Source of the DNA: Mumia sp. ZJ1417 | GTDB lineage: Bacteria > Actinomycetota > Actinomycetes > Propionibacteriales > Nocardioidaceae | Direction of reading: 5' to 3' | DNA: 64,000 bases | Assembly: GCF_014127285.1 (NCBI RefSeq) | Contig: NZ_CP059901.1 | Span: 2,480,001-2,544,000 of the forward strand | Shown: positions 33,413-43,829 of the stretch, piece by piece | Numbering within the stretch: the first letter of the stretch is position 1 | Layout: each line of letters starts with the position of its first letter | Translations under genes and position numbers: made by a program | Notes under the pieces: generated by a model | Database searches by the model: none | Told to the model about the DNA's origin: nothing | The model's input: only the letters and a program-made list of their open reading frames with translations

Positions 33413-34788
33413 ACGTGTGCCTTCGCCATCGCGGCTCCCGGCCGCAGGTAGGCGCACCACGTGACGGCGAGCATCGCCGCGTACACCCCCACGTACACGA
33501 ACATCGCCGGCTCGATCGAGCCCGTCGCCTCAGACGCCCACGAGTAGACGCGCGGGACGAAGAACCCGCCGAACGCGCCGACCGCCGAGATGATGCCGAT
33601 CGCGGCCGCCGCCTCGCGCTTGGCCCGCAGCGTGCCCTCCGCTCCTTCGGTGGCGGTCGCGCGGAAGATCGCAGGGATCATCCGGTACGTCGAGCCGTTG
33701 CTGACGCCGGTCGCGACGAACAGCACCAGGAACGAGGCCAGGAAGAACGCGAAGGAACCGGCCCGCAGCGCGAAGATCGCGGCGAGCACGCCGACGCCCA
33801 TCACCACGAAGCTCGCCGCCGTCACGGCCGCACCGCCGACCCGGTCGGACAGGCGCCCGCCGAACGGCCGGGCCAGCGACCCGACGAGCGCGCCGAGAAA
33901 CGCCCAGGACGTCGGGTTCACGTCGGCGAACTCCATCTTGATGAGCATTGGGAACGCCGCCGCGTACCCCATGAACGAGCCGAACGTGCCGATGTAGAGG
34001 AAGGCCATCACCCAGGTGTGCGGGCGCTTCGCAGCCGCCGCGGAGGTCGAGAAGTCGGCTTGGGCGGTGCTGAGGTTGTCCATCGCCTTCCACGCGAGGA
34101 ACGCGGCGAGCAAGATCAGCGGGACCCACATCAGACCGGCCCGCCAGAGCACGAGCCCTCCGCCGGCGGTGACGACCGCTGTGACGACGAAGGGCGCCTG
34201 GACGACCGCGACGCCGATGTTGCCGCCGGCCGCGTTGAGCCCGAGGGCCCAGCCCTTCTCCTTCTCGGGGTAGAAGTACGAGATGTTCGTCATCGACGAC
34301 GCGAAGTTGCCGCCGCCGAAGCCCGCCGTGGACGCAACCAGCAGCAGGACCCAGAACGGGGTGTCGGGCCGCTGGACGACGATCGCGAGCCCGGTCGTCG
34401 GGATCAGCAGCAGCAGCGCCGAGACAATCGTGAAGTTGCGGCCCCCGAAGAGCCCGACCGCGAACGTGTACGGGAGGCGCAGCGTCGCCCCCACGAGACT
34501 CGGCACGGCGACGAGCCACAGCAGCTGCGAGTTCGTGAGCGAGAAGCCGGCGGCGTTGAGGTTCACCGCGACGATGCTCCAGAGCATCCACACGGAGAAC
34601 CCGAGGTGCTCGGCGAGGATCGAGACGATCAGGTTCCGGCGGGCGACCGGGCGCCCCGTACCCTCCCAGAACTCCGCGTCCTCAGGGTCCCAGTGGTCGA
34701 TCCAGCGGCCGGTACGACGGCGTACCGGGGAGGTCGTCGTGCTCGCGGGCGTGGTGCTCGGCTCGGTGCCGAGGGTGGGCAGCGCCAT
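33409..34788 (-). CDS. narK: Nitrate/nitrite transporter NarK
   Basis: A 459-aa major facilitator protein with twelve predicted helices after an N-terminal tail of about 50 residues. Nitrate/nitrite porter signatures include GFGGGNFASSMTNISYFYP and the related segment LFVATGVSNGSTYRMIP in the second half, both Gly-rich NarK motifs. It is the first gene of the seven-gene nitrate assimilation operon that runs to cbiX, supplying substrate for NasA. Upstream is a 228-bp gap with a possible GlnR site and the rnj terminator. Confidence 0.94.
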   Translation of the reverse strand: MALPTLGTEPSTTPASTTTSPVRRRTGRWIDHWDPEDAEFWEGTGRPVARRNLIVSILAEHLGFSVWMLWSIVAVNLNAAGFSLTNSQLLWLVAVPSLVGATLRLPYTFAVGLFGGRNFTIVSALLLLIPTTGLAIVVQRPDTPFWVLLLVASTAGFGGGNFASSMTNISYFYPEKEKGWALGLNAAGGNIGVAVVQAPFVVTAVVTAGGGLVLWRAGLMWVPLILLAAFLAWKAMDNLSTAQADFSTSAAAAKRPHTWVMAFLYIGTFGSFMGYAAAFPMLIKMEFADVNPTSWAFLGALVGSLARPFGGRLSDRVGGAAVTAASFVVMGVGVLAAIFALRAGSFAFFLASFLVLFVATGVSNGSTYRMIPAIFRATATEGAEGTLRAKREAAAAIGIISAVGAFGGFFVPRVYSWASEATGSIEPAMFVYVGVYAAMLAVTWCAYLRPGAAMAKAHV

Positions 34789-34858
34789 GACGGGCTCCTG
34801 GAGGCGGAGGGGCCCGGCCGGATGCCGGACACCGTACCCAGGACGCTACGAACGCCGT

Positions 34859-34897
34859 GTTTCCGGCCCGTTGCCCTGCGGGTGGCGGGTCCGTAAC
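34859..34897 (-). promoter_or_regulatory. Possible GlnR-type site upstream of narK
   Basis: On the minus strand GTTAC (34893-34897) is followed six bases later by GCCAC, and further on by GGAAAC (34859-34864). This is a loose match to the actinobacterial GlnR pattern GTnAC-n6-GAAAC with 11-bp phasing. It is about 70-110 bp before the narK start. Nitrate operons of relatives are GlnR-controlled; this site is only a weak candidate. Confidence 0.3.
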
Positions 34898-34958
34898 CGT
34901 CCTCGCACAGCCTCGTACGCCCCCGTGTGAGGCGCCCGCGACGTGACGCTCCCCCGCA

Positions 34959-35002
34959 ACGTCATACGTTCCGTGGCCCCTGGACCACGGAACGTATGAC
35001 GT
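34959..35002 (-). terminator. Long hairpin after rnj
   Basis: Arms 34959-34976 and 34985-35002 are perfectly complementary (18 bp, ACGTCATACGTTCCGTGG) around an 8-nt loop. It begins 15 bases after the rnj stop on the minus strand and precedes narK. No T-run is present. Confidence 0.7.
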
Positions 35003-35016
35003 CAGAGAGCGGAGGC

Positions 35017-36708
35017 TCAGGCCTCCAGGACCACGGGCACGATCATCGGGCGACGCCGGTGCGCGCCCGAGACCCAGCGGCCGACCGTACGGCGGATGAT
35101 CTGCTGGAGCTGGTGGGTGTCGTACGTCCCGTCGGCAACGGCGCTCGCGAGCGCCTGCTCGATCTGGGGCACGATCGCCTGGAACACCGAGTCGTCCTCG
35201 GCGAACCCCCGCGCCTGGATCTCCGGGCCGCTGACCAGCTTGCCGGTCGACGAGTCGATGACGACCATGACCGAGATGAAGCCCTCCTCGCCGAGGATCC
35301 GGCGATCCTTGAGCTCGGACTCGGTGATGTCGCCGACCGACGAGCCGTCGACGTAGATGTAGCCACAGTCGACCTTGCCGGTGACGCGCGCCCGTCCGTC
35401 GATGAGGTCGACGACGAAGCCGTCCTCCGCGATCACGACGCGGTCGGGCTCGACGCCCGTCGCACGCGCCAGCGCCGCGTTGGCGTGGAGGTGACGCATC
35501 TCGCCGTGCACGGGCATGACGTTGCTCGGCTTGACGATGTTGTAGCAGTAGAGCAGCTCGCCTGCGGACGCGTGACCGGAGACGTGCACGAGCGCGTTGC
35601 CCTTGTGGACCACGTTCGCGCCGAGCCGGATCAGTCCGTCGATCACGCGGTAGACCGCGTTCTCGTTGCCAGGGATCAGCGAGCTCGCGAGCACGACGGT
35701 GTCACCGGGCTCGATGCGGACCGAGTCGTGCGAGTTCGCGGCGATGCGCGACAACGCGGCCATCGGCTCGCCCTGCGACCCCGTCGAGACGAGAACGAGC
35801 TCCTCGGGGCGGTACTCGGAGACCTTGCGCCCGTCGACGATCACGCCGTCCGGCACGTGGAGGTAGCCGAGGTCGCGCGCAATCTGCATGTTGCGGATCA
35901 TCGACCGGCCGATGTAGGCGACCTTGCGTCCGTGCTTCACCGCGGCGTCGAGGATCTGCTGGACGCGGTGCACGTGCGAGGCGAAGCACGCCGTGATGAT
36001 CCGCTGCTGGCTCTGCGCGAAGACGCGGTCGAGCACCGGCGAGATGTCGCGCTCGGTGGTGGTGAACCCCTGCACGTCAGCATTCGTCGAGTCGGTGAGG
36101 AACAGGTCCACCCCCTCCTCACCGAGCCTCGCGAACGCCCGCAGGTCGGTGATGCGCCCGTCGAGCGGGAGCTGGTCCATCTTGAAGTCGCCGGTGTGGA
36201 TCACCAGGCCGGCGGCCGTACGGATGGCGACGGCGAGCGCGTCGGGGATCGAGTGGTTGACCGCCACGAACTCGAGGTCGAACGGCTCCATCGAGAGCGT
36301 CTCGTCCTCGGCGACGACGTACTTCGGCACGTCCTTGATCCGGTGCTCGCGGAGCTTGGAGTCGACGAGCGCCAGCGTGAGCTTGGAGCCGACCAGAGGA
36401 ATGTTGCTGCGCTCACGGAGAAGGTAGGGGACGCCGCCGATGTGATCCTCGTGGCCGTGGGTCAGCACGATCGCGACGATGTCGTCGAGGCGGTCCCGGA
36501 TCGGCGCGAAGTCGGGGAGGATCAGGTCGACGCCGGGCTGGTGGTCCTCGGGGAACAGGACGCCGCAGTCGACGACGAGCAGCTTGCCGGCGTGCTCGAA
36601 GACGGTCATGTTGCGCCCGATCTCTCCGAGGCCACCGAGCGCGATCACGCGCAGGCCGTCGGCGGGCAGCTCCGGCGGGGCGCCGAGCTCGGGATGGGGA
36701 TGGCTCAT
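35017..36708 (-). CDS. rnj: Ribonuclease J
   Basis: A 563-aa metallo-beta-lactamase/beta-CASP ribonuclease with 5'-3' exo and endo activity in RNA turnover and rRNA maturation. The zinc motif HGHEDH is at residues 84-89, a further motif is HTGDFK, and the beta-CASP region has STGSQGEPMAAL and HVSGHA. The gene starts three bases after dapA ends, the dapA-rnj pair being conserved in actinobacteria (Rv2753c-Rv2752c). Full length. Confidence 0.95.
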   Translation of the reverse strand: MSHPHPELGAPPELPADGLRVIALGGLGEIGRNMTVFEHAGKLLVVDCGVLFPEDHQPGVDLILPDFAPIRDRLDDIVAIVLTHGHEDHIGGVPYLLRERSNIPLVGSKLTLALVDSKLREHRIKDVPKYVVAEDETLSMEPFDLEFVAVNHSIPDALAVAIRTAAGLVIHTGDFKMDQLPLDGRITDLRAFARLGEEGVDLFLTDSTNADVQGFTTTERDISPVLDRVFAQSQQRIITACFASHVHRVQQILDAAVKHGRKVAYIGRSMIRNMQIARDLGYLHVPDGVIVDGRKVSEYRPEELVLVSTGSQGEPMAALSRIAANSHDSVRIEPGDTVVLASSLIPGNENAVYRVIDGLIRLGANVVHKGNALVHVSGHASAGELLYCYNIVKPSNVMPVHGEMRHLHANAALARATGVEPDRVVIAEDGFVVDLIDGRARVTGKVDCGYIYVDGSSVGDITESELKDRRILGEEGFISVMVVIDSSTGKLVSGPEIQARGFAEDDSVFQAIVPQIEQALASAVADGTYDTHQLQQIIRRTVGRWVSGAHRRRPMIVPVVLEA

Positions 36709-36711
36709 CGA

Positions 36712-37629
36712 TCAGTCCTTCAGCAGAGTGGCGTCACGGAGCACCTGGGCCAGCGTCGCCACCTGCTCGTCGGTCGCGTCCACGTACGGGGAGCGGGTCG
36801 TGCGGTTCTGGATCACACCGAGCAGCTGCATCGCCGCCTTGGCCATGATCGCGCCCTGCGAGGTCGGCGACATGATCGTGGCGACGACGTCGAGGAGCTC
36901 GTCGTTGATCGTACGGGCGTCGACGAGGCGGCCGTCATCGACCGCCCTCACCATCGAGGCGTACTGCGAGGCAGCGACGTGGCTGACGACCGAGACGACA
37001 CCGGCGGCGCCGTACGCGAGCCAGGCGAGGTTGAGCGGGTCGTCGCCGGAATACCAGGCGAGACCGGTCTCGCGCATGAGGCGCACCCCGGAGGCGAGAT
37101 CGCCGACCGCGTCCTTGACCGCGACGATCGCCTCGTGCTGCGCGATCTCCGCGTAGGTCTCGGGCGCGATGCGGACGACGGCACGGCCCGGGATGTCGTA
37201 AAGCATCACCGGGACGCCTTCGCCCGCATCGGCCACGGTCGTGAAGTGGCGAACGAGGCCGGCCTGCGGCGGCTTGTTGTAGTAGGGCGACACGAGCAGC
37301 ATGCCGTGGGCACCCAGCTCGGCAGCCTGGCGGGCCAGCCGCGCCGACGCCTGCGTGTCGTTGTTGCCGACGCCGGCGACGACGGAGGCGCGGTCACCGA
37401 CCGCCTCGAGGACCGCGGCCAGCAGGCGGCCGTCCTCTTCGGGGTTGGTGGTGGGCGACTCGCCGGTCGTCCCGCTCACCACGATGCCGTCGGAGCCTTC
37501 GTCGACGAGGTAGGTCGCCAACTTCTTGGCGGCGTCGAGGTCGAGGGCGCCGTCCGGGGTGAACGGCGTCACCATGGCGGTCAGCACCCGGCCGAACGGG
37601 GCCTCAGGTCTGGCGAGCGGAGAGGTCAT
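36712..37629 (-). CDS. dapA: 4-hydroxy-tetrahydrodipicolinate synthase
   Basis: A 305-aa aldolase condensing pyruvate with aspartate semialdehyde in lysine and diaminopimelate synthesis. The Schiff-base lysine is K172 in IVAVKDAVGD; the catalytic Tyr is in SPYYNKPPQ, and YDIPGR and GTTGES bind substrate. ATG 37629 has GGGA five bases upstream; the longer frame to 37743 runs through the palindromic terminator and is rejected. dapB is separately at 41.5 kb, as in mycobacteria. Confidence 0.95.
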   Translation of the reverse strand: MTSPLARPEAPFGRVLTAMVTPFTPDGALDLDAAKKLATYLVDEGSDGIVVSGTTGESPTTNPEEDGRLLAAVLEAVGDRASVVAGVGNNDTQASARLARQAAELGAHGMLLVSPYYNKPPQAGLVRHFTTVADAGEGVPVMLYDIPGRAVVRIAPETYAEIAQHEAIVAVKDAVGDLASGVRLMRETGLAWYSGDDPLNLAWLAYGAAGVVSVVSHVAASQYASMVRAVDDGRLVDARTINDELLDVVATIMSPTSQGAIMAKAAMQLLGVIQNRTTRSPYVDATDEQVATLAQVLRDATLLKD

Positions 37630-37698
37630 ATGTCCCACGCTACCGCTTGGGCGGGACGGACTGTGGGGCCGGTCAAACCAGCGAACCCGGACATGGAA

Positions 37699-37742
37699 TG
37701 TCCCGGTGCTGCCCGTTCGGGGGCCCGGGCAGCACCGGGACA
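37699..37742 (-). terminator. Long hairpin between dfrA and dapA
   Basis: Arms 37699-37715 and 37726-37742 (TGTCCCGGTGCTGCCCG) are perfectly complementary over 17 bp around a 10-nt loop. It sits 66 bases after the dfrA stop on the minus strand and ends 70 bases before the dapA start, so it most likely ends the thyA-dfrA transcript. Confidence 0.7.
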
Positions 37743-37808
37743 CTCAGAACATCGCCCGAAGCCAGAACGGCGTTACGGCCGATCACGAGCCACGTATTGT
37801 GACCTGTG

Positions 37809-38312
37809 TCACACCCGCTCGTACGTCGCGATCCGGTAGCCGTCGTAGGGGATCGCGTCGATCTCGCACCACTGCGACCAGTCCACCTCGGGGAACCACG
37901 CATCGCCCTCAGGGGCCGCGTCGACGAGGGTCAGCACCATCCGGTCGGCCTGGTCGAGCGTCTGCCTGTAGATCTGCTCGCCGCCGATGACGAACACCTC
38001 GCCGCCGAGCTGAGCGGCGAGGTCGAGAGCCCCGTCGACGTCGTTGCTGACGACCACGTCGTCCGGCCCCTTCCAGCCCGTACGGCGGGTGATGACGACG
38101 GACGTGCGGTCGGGCAGCGGGCGCCCGATCGAGTCGTAGGTCTTGCGCCCCATCACGAGCACGTGGCCGGTCGTAAGGGCCTTGAACTGCTTGAGGTCGC
38201 CGGTGCGTGGCCACGGCAGGTCGCCGTCGCGCCCGATGACGCCGTTGGTGCCGACGGCGGCGACGAGCGTGATGCGGGCGTGGCGCTGCGCGCCCAGATC
38301 GCGAGGGGTCAT
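37809..38312 (-). CDS. dfrA: Dihydrofolate reductase
   Basis: A 167-aa enzyme reducing dihydrofolate with NADPH. Conserved features are [20 protein letters not shown] (Met20-loop region and acidic residue), [17 protein letters not shown] and [12 protein letters not shown]. It overlaps thyA by four bases (ATGA), so dihydrofolate made by ThyA is recycled by a co-translated enzyme. Normal length. Confidence 0.95.
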   Translation of the reverse strand: MTPRDLGAQRHARITLVAAVGTNGVIGRDGDLPWPRTGDLKQFKALTTGHVLVMGRKTYDSIGRPLPDRTSVVITRRTGWKGPDDVVVSNDVDGALDLAAQLGGEVFVIGGEQIYRQTLDQADRMVLTLVDAAPEGDAWFPEVDWSQWCEIDAIPYDGYRIATYERV

Positions 38313-39121
38313 ACGGCGATGGGCGCCTTGATGCCCGGGTGAGGGTCGTAGCCGGCGAGCTTGACCGAGTCGAGCGTGAAGCCGTCGATCGAGGTGACAC
38401 CGGGGTCGAGCTCGAGCTGCGGGAGCGGCCGAGGCTCGCGCGACAGCTGCTCGCGGGCCTGGTCGAGGTGGTTGAGATAGAGGTGCGCGTCGCCGAGCGT
38501 GTGGACGAAGTCGCCCACCTCGAGCCCGGTCACCTGAGCCACCATGTGGGTCAGCAGGGCGTACGAGGCGATGTTGAACGGGACGCCGAGGAACACGTCA
38601 CCCGAGCGCTGGTAGAGCTGGCACGACAGGCGACCGGGCCCGCCGTCCTCCCCCGGCGCGACGTAGAACTGGAACATCGTGTGGCACGGCGCCAGCGCCA
38701 TGTCGGGCAGGTCGGCGACGTTCCAGGCGCTCACGATGTGGCGACGCGAGTCGGGATCGCCGACGAGGGCGTCGATCACGCCCTGGAGCTGGTCGACGTG
38801 CCGCCCGCCCGGAGCCGGCCACGAGCGCCACTGGTAGCCGTAGATCGGGCCCAGCTCACCCTGCTCGTCTGCCCACTCGTCCCAGATCGAGACGCCGTTC
38901 TCTTTGAGATAGGCGGTGTTGGTGCTGCCCGCGATGAACCACAGGAGCTCGGCCACGACGGACTTCACGTGGACCTTCTTGGTGGTGACCAGCGGGAAGC
39001 CTTCACGCAGGTCGAACCGCATCTGGTGGCCGAACACGCTGAGCGTGCCGGTGCCCGTACGGTCGTCCTTGCGGACGCCGTCGTCGAGGATCCGTTGAAC
39101 GAGGTCGAGGTAGGCGCGCAC
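38309..39121 (-). CDS. thyA: Thymidylate synthase
   Basis: A 270-aa folate-dependent enzyme methylating dUMP to dTMP. The catalytic Cys is C146 in [14 protein letters not shown], in the same position as E. coli. [13 protein letters not shown] binds phosphate, and [18 protein letters not shown] is the family signature. The first gene of the thyA-dfrA operon; it diverges from a GNAT gene across only 38 bp, so the two promoters must be compact or overlapping. Confidence 0.96.
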   Translation of the reverse strand: MRAYLDLVQRILDDGVRKDDRTGTGTLSVFGHQMRFDLREGFPLVTTKKVHVKSVVAELLWFIAGSTNTAYLKENGVSIWDEWADEQGELGPIYGYQWRSWPAPGGRHVDQLQGVIDALVGDPDSRRHIVSAWNVADLPDMALAPCHTMFQFYVAPGEDGGPGRLSCQLYQRSGDVFLGVPFNIASYALLTHMVAQVTGLEVGDFVHTLGDAHLYLNHLDQAREQLSREPRPLPQLELDPGVTSIDGFTLDSVKLAGYDPHPGIKAPIAV

Positions 39122-39159
39122 GTTCTCACGCTACGACACCGACCTGACACAATCGAGCA

Positions 39160-39720
39160 GTGACTACCGCCGACACCAGTGTCCGGGTCGCGTGGCGCGC
39201 CGACGCCCCCGCGATCGCCTCCCTACAGGCCGACGCGTGGCGGGAGCGATACGGCCCGGTGCTGCCGCCGGAGATCGTCGCGCAGATCGTCCCCGCCCTG
39301 TTCGAGGAGAAGTGGGTCGCCTCGCTCGACAAGCCCGGCGACGCCCGCAACCGGGTCCTCGTCGCGCTCGAGCACAGCACCGTACGCGGGTTCGCCGTCA
39401 CGGGGCCCTCGAGCGACGACGATGCCGACCCGGTCGCCGACGGCGAGGTCAGCGAGCTGACGGTCTCCCCCGCCCGCCGCGGCGCCGGCCACGGCTCACG
39501 GCTCCTGCAGGCCTGCGCCGACACGCTGCGTGCCGACCGGTTCGTCCGGGCGACGATGTGGCTCGACGCCTCCGACGACGCGATGCGCGGGTTCGTCACC
39601 GGCACCGGATGGGCGCCTGACGGCGCGCACCGCGAGGTCGACCCGGTGGGCGACGGGGTCGTTCTCCTCAGGCAGGTCCGCCTGCACACGATGCTGGGCG
39701 GTGACGAGGACGGTGACTGA
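39160..39720 (+). CDS. GNAT family N-acetyltransferase
   Basis: A 186-aa predicted acetyl-CoA-dependent acetyltransferase. The acetyl-CoA loop is in VSELTVSPARRGAGHGSRLL (about residues 99-118), matching the R/Q-x-x-G-x-G/A motif, and a later strand MWLDASDDAMRGF fits GNAT motif B. GTG 39160 is the likely start though the ribosome site is weak. It overlaps the next gene by eight bases. Substrate unknown. Confidence 0.85.
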   Translation: MTTADTSVRVAWRADAPAIASLQADAWRERYGPVLPPEIVAQIVPALFEEKWVASLDKPGDARNRVLVALEHSTVRGFAVTGPSSDDDADPVADGEVSELTVSPARRGAGHGSRLLQACADTLRADRFVRATMWLDASDDAMRGFVTGTGWAPDGAHREVDPVGDGVVLLRQVRLHTMLGGDEDGD

Positions 39721-40357
39721 CACCGACCACGTGCCGGTCGGCTTCACCGTCGCCGCCGCCGACTTCTACGAGGACCTCGAGAACGACAACTCCCGCACGT
39801 TCTGGACCGCCCACAAGGACGACTACGACACGCTGGTGCGGCGCCCGATGCTGGCACTCACCGCCGCGCTCGCCGACGAGTTCGGTGCGGCCAAGGTGTT
39901 CCGGCCATACCGTGACGTGCGGTTCAGCGCCGACAAGACCCCTTACAAGACCCATCAGGGCGCCTTCGTCGCGACCGAGCCGGCCACCGGCTACTACGTC
40001 CAGATCGACGCGTCGGGGCTGCGGGTCGGAGCCGGCTGGTACGACGCGACCGCCGAGCGCAAGCACCGCTTCCGTACGGCGGTCGACGACACGCGCAAGG
40101 GTGCCGAGCTCGAGCGGCTGCTCGGCCGGCTCACCGCCGACGGGTTCGAGCTCGGCGGCGACCGCGTCAAGACCCAGCCGCGCGGCTGGTCCGCGGAGCA
40201 TCCCCGCATCGAGCTCCTGCGGCACAACACGCTCACGCTCATGCGCTGGTACGGCACGCCCGAGTGGATGGGCACCCCCGGACTCGCCACGCGGGTCGCC
40301 GACGACTGGCGGGCATTGACCCCGCTCCTGGACTGGCACGCACGACATGTCGGCTGA
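39713..40357 (+). CDS. DUF2461 family protein
   Basis: A 214-aa protein with the DUF2461 pattern: an N-terminal NDNSRTFWTAHKDDYDTLVR segment, FRPYRDVRFSADKTPYKTHQ in the centre, and YYVQIDASGLRVGAGWY. The family has no settled function. GTG 39713 gives the right N-terminus and starts inside the preceding GNAT gene. It overlaps azlC by eleven bases, so the four genes 39160-41404 appear to be one operon. Confidence 0.88.
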   Translation: MTDTDHVPVGFTVAAADFYEDLENDNSRTFWTAHKDDYDTLVRRPMLALTAALADEFGAAKVFRPYRDVRFSADKTPYKTHQGAFVATEPATGYYVQIDASGLRVGAGWYDATAERKHRFRTAVDDTRKGAELERLLGRLTADGFELGGDRVKTQPRGWSAEHPRIELLRHNTLTLMRWYGTPEWMGTPGLATRVADDWRALTPLLDWHARHVG

Positions 40358-41108
40358 GGCGCCCGCGCCCAGCGACCGCAGCGTCGTCATCGACTCGCTC
40401 GGGGTCGGCCTGGCCACGGGTGCTTACGGGATCAGCTTCGGCGCGATCGGGACGGCCTCGGGGCTGACGGTCCTCCAGACGTGCGTGCTGTCGCTGCTGA
40501 TGTTCAGCGGGGCGTCACAGTTCGCGTTCGCGGGTGTGGTGGCCTCGGGCGGCAACCCGTTCACCGGCGCGGTCACCGCGGTCCTCCTCGGCAGCCGCAA
40601 CAGCTTCTACGGGCTCGGACTGGCGCCGCGGCTGCGGGTGCACGGCTGGCGGCGACTGCTCTCGGCGCAGATCGTCATCGACGAGTCCACCGCGATGGGT
40701 GTCGCCCGCACGACCGACCGGCACGCTCGGATCGGCTTCTACGTCACGGGCGTCTCGATTTTCATCCTCTGGAACCTCATGACGTTCGTCGGCGCCCTCG
40801 CCGGAAACGCTCTCGGCGACCCCCGGACGTACGGGCTCGATGCCGCCGTGGGCGCCGCGTTCCTGGCGCTGCTGTGGCCCCGGCTGACGGCGTGGCCGCA
40901 GCGCACGGTCGCGATCGTCGGCGCGCTCGTGGCCATCGGCACGGTGCCGCTCTCCCCCGCAGGCGCGCCGATCATCATCGGCGGTGCCGTCGCCGTCGCC
41001 CTCGGGATCTGGATCACCCGTCGCAGCACCGACGCCGAGATCACCGACGCGCTCGAGCACCCCGAGGAGCCGCACCACCACGATCACCACGAGAGGGGCG
41101 AGTCGTGA
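40347..41108 (+). CDS. azlC: AzlC family branched-chain amino-acid exporter, large subunit
   Basis: A 253-aa membrane protein with about six to eight helices and AzlC signatures (TGAYGISFGAIGTASGL, MFSGASQFAFAGVVASGG, LGSRNSFYGLGLAPRLR). AzlC with AzlD forms an exporter of branched-chain amino acids or related compounds. A His-rich tail (EEPHHHDHHER) ends the protein and might bind metal, though this is not a family trait. The stop overlaps azlD (GTGA). Confidence 0.92.
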   Translation: MSAEAPAPSDRSVVIDSLGVGLATGAYGISFGAIGTASGLTVLQTCVLSLLMFSGASQFAFAGVVASGGNPFTGAVTAVLLGSRNSFYGLGLAPRLRVHGWRRLLSAQIVIDESTAMGVARTTDRHARIGFYVTGVSIFILWNLMTFVGALAGNALGDPRTYGLDAAVGAAFLALLWPRLTAWPQRTVAIVGALVAIGTVPLSPAGAPIIIGGAVAVALGIWITRRSTDAEITDALEHPEEPHHHDHHERGES

Positions 41109-41404
41109 TCTGGTGGGCCATCATCGCGGCGTCGCTCGCGTGCTACGGACTCAAGCTCGCCGGGCTCTCCATACCCGACCGTGCCCTCGAGCATCCGCTG
41201 ACCGTCCGTGTCGCGGCGCTCATCCCGGTCGGGCTGCTCGGTGCGCTGATCGCGGTGCAGGTGTTCGGCGACGGGCAGTCGCTCGTGCTGGACGCACGGG
41301 TGGTCGGGCTCGGTGTCGCGGTGCTGCTCCTGGTCGTACGGGCGCCGTTCCTCGTCGTCGTGGGCGCAGCCGCCCTCGCGGCCGCCCTCGTACGCCTGCT
41401 CTGA
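41105..41404 (+). CDS. azlD: AzlD family branched-chain amino-acid exporter, small subunit
   Basis: A 99-aa membrane protein with three to four helices, beginning VIWWAIIAASLACYGLKLAG and rich in Val, Ala and Leu, the typical AzlD layout. The GTG start overlaps the azlC stop. It ends just before palindromic element B copy 2, which probably terminates this operon and the convergent dapB. Confidence 0.9.
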   Translation: MIWWAIIAASLACYGLKLAGLSIPDRALEHPLTVRVAALIPVGLLGALIAVQVFGDGQSLVLDARVVGLGVAVLLLVVRAPFLVVVGAAALAAALVRLL

Positions 41405-41413
41405 CGCCGTCCG

Positions 41414-41485
41414 CGTCCGCGTTGTGAAAGCAACCTGACCGAATCGCGTCCCGAATTCGGTCAGGTTGCTTTCACAACGCGGACG
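41414..41485. repeat. Palindromic element B, copy 2
   Basis: Arms 41414-41444 and 41455-41485 are perfectly complementary over 31 bp around a 10-nt loop. The arm shares GTTGTGAAAGCAACCTGACC with the right arm of copy 1 at 14 kb. It lies between azlD (plus) and dapB (minus), a convergent junction, and can serve as a bidirectional terminator. Confidence 0.92.
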
Positions 41486-41501
41486 GATCCGGGGTGTGCC
41501 G

Positions 41502-43386
<1,885 letters not shown>

Positions 43387-43541
43387 GTGGTACGGTCGTC
43401 AGTAGTTGCAATACCGTCACGCCGCAGATTCGAATGCAAGACCCTCGTTTATCGAGGCCTCTCGTTCTTCTCCCAGGTTGAGGTGATCGCGACACCAGTC
43501 GCACGCGAACGTCGCGTGCGCACGACCAGAGGAGAAACATC
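43387..43541 (+). promoter_or_regulatory. Promoter and 5' leader of the cold-shock gene
   Basis: A 155-nt gap, less GC-rich than its surroundings. TTGCAA at about 43416 is a possible -35, but no clear -10 is seen. Downstream, GCACGCG...CGCGTGC (about 43501-43519) forms a hairpin, and CTCG...CGAG a smaller one, ahead of the ribosome site GAGGAG. Cold-shock genes often have structured leaders that control translation; that role is inferred. Confidence 0.4.
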
Positions 43542-43745
43542 ATGGCTACAGGCACCGTTAAGTGGTTCAACGCTGACAAGGGCTTCGGCTTCATCGCTCC
43601 CGACGGCGGCGGCGAGGACCTGTTCGCGCACTTCAGCGCGATCGCAGCCTCGGGCTTCCGCTCGCTCGATGAGGGCCAGAAGGTGGAGTTCGACGTCGAG
43701 CAGGGCCAGAAGGGCCTGCAGGCGGCCAACATCCGCCCGCTCTGA
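43542..43745 (+). CDS. cspA: Cold-shock protein
   Basis: A 67-aa cold-shock domain protein binding single-stranded RNA/DNA. RNP1 is KGFGFI and RNP2 is DLFAHF; the start [12 protein letters not shown] is classical. The ribosome site GAGGAGA lies nine bases before the ATG. Ends just before a strong terminator. Which cspA paralogue it is cannot be told. Confidence 0.96.
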   Translation: MATGTVKWFNADKGFGFIAPDGGGEDLFAHFSAIAASGFRSLDEGQKVEFDVEQGQKGLQAANIRPL

Positions 43746-43773
43746 CTCTGACGCGGCTCAGCCGCGTTTGACG

Positions 43774-43807
43774 AAGCCCCCGCCTCCCTCACGGGAGGCG
43801 GGGGCTT
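43774..43807 (+). terminator. Rho-independent terminator of cspA
   Basis: AAGCCCCCGCCTCCC (43774-43788) pairs perfectly with 43793-43807, a 15-bp GC-rich stem with a 4-nt loop, followed by TCG. It lies 29 bases after the cspA stop and could also serve the convergent minus-strand gene. Confidence 0.85.
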
Positions 43808-43829
43808 TCGCGTCTGCGGATGACCCGCG

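Noticed and set aside
34927-37839. 970-codon plus-strand open frame opposite rnj and dapA
   Set aside because: It is antisense to two well-conserved genes. Its product is low-complexity (Asp, Arg, Val, Gly-rich) with no domain, an effect of high GC and third-position bias.
43416-43440. tRNA-like T-loop string GATTCGAATGC in the csp leader
   Set aside because: No acceptor, D or anticodon arm can be formed around it; no tRNA gene was found elsewhere either.
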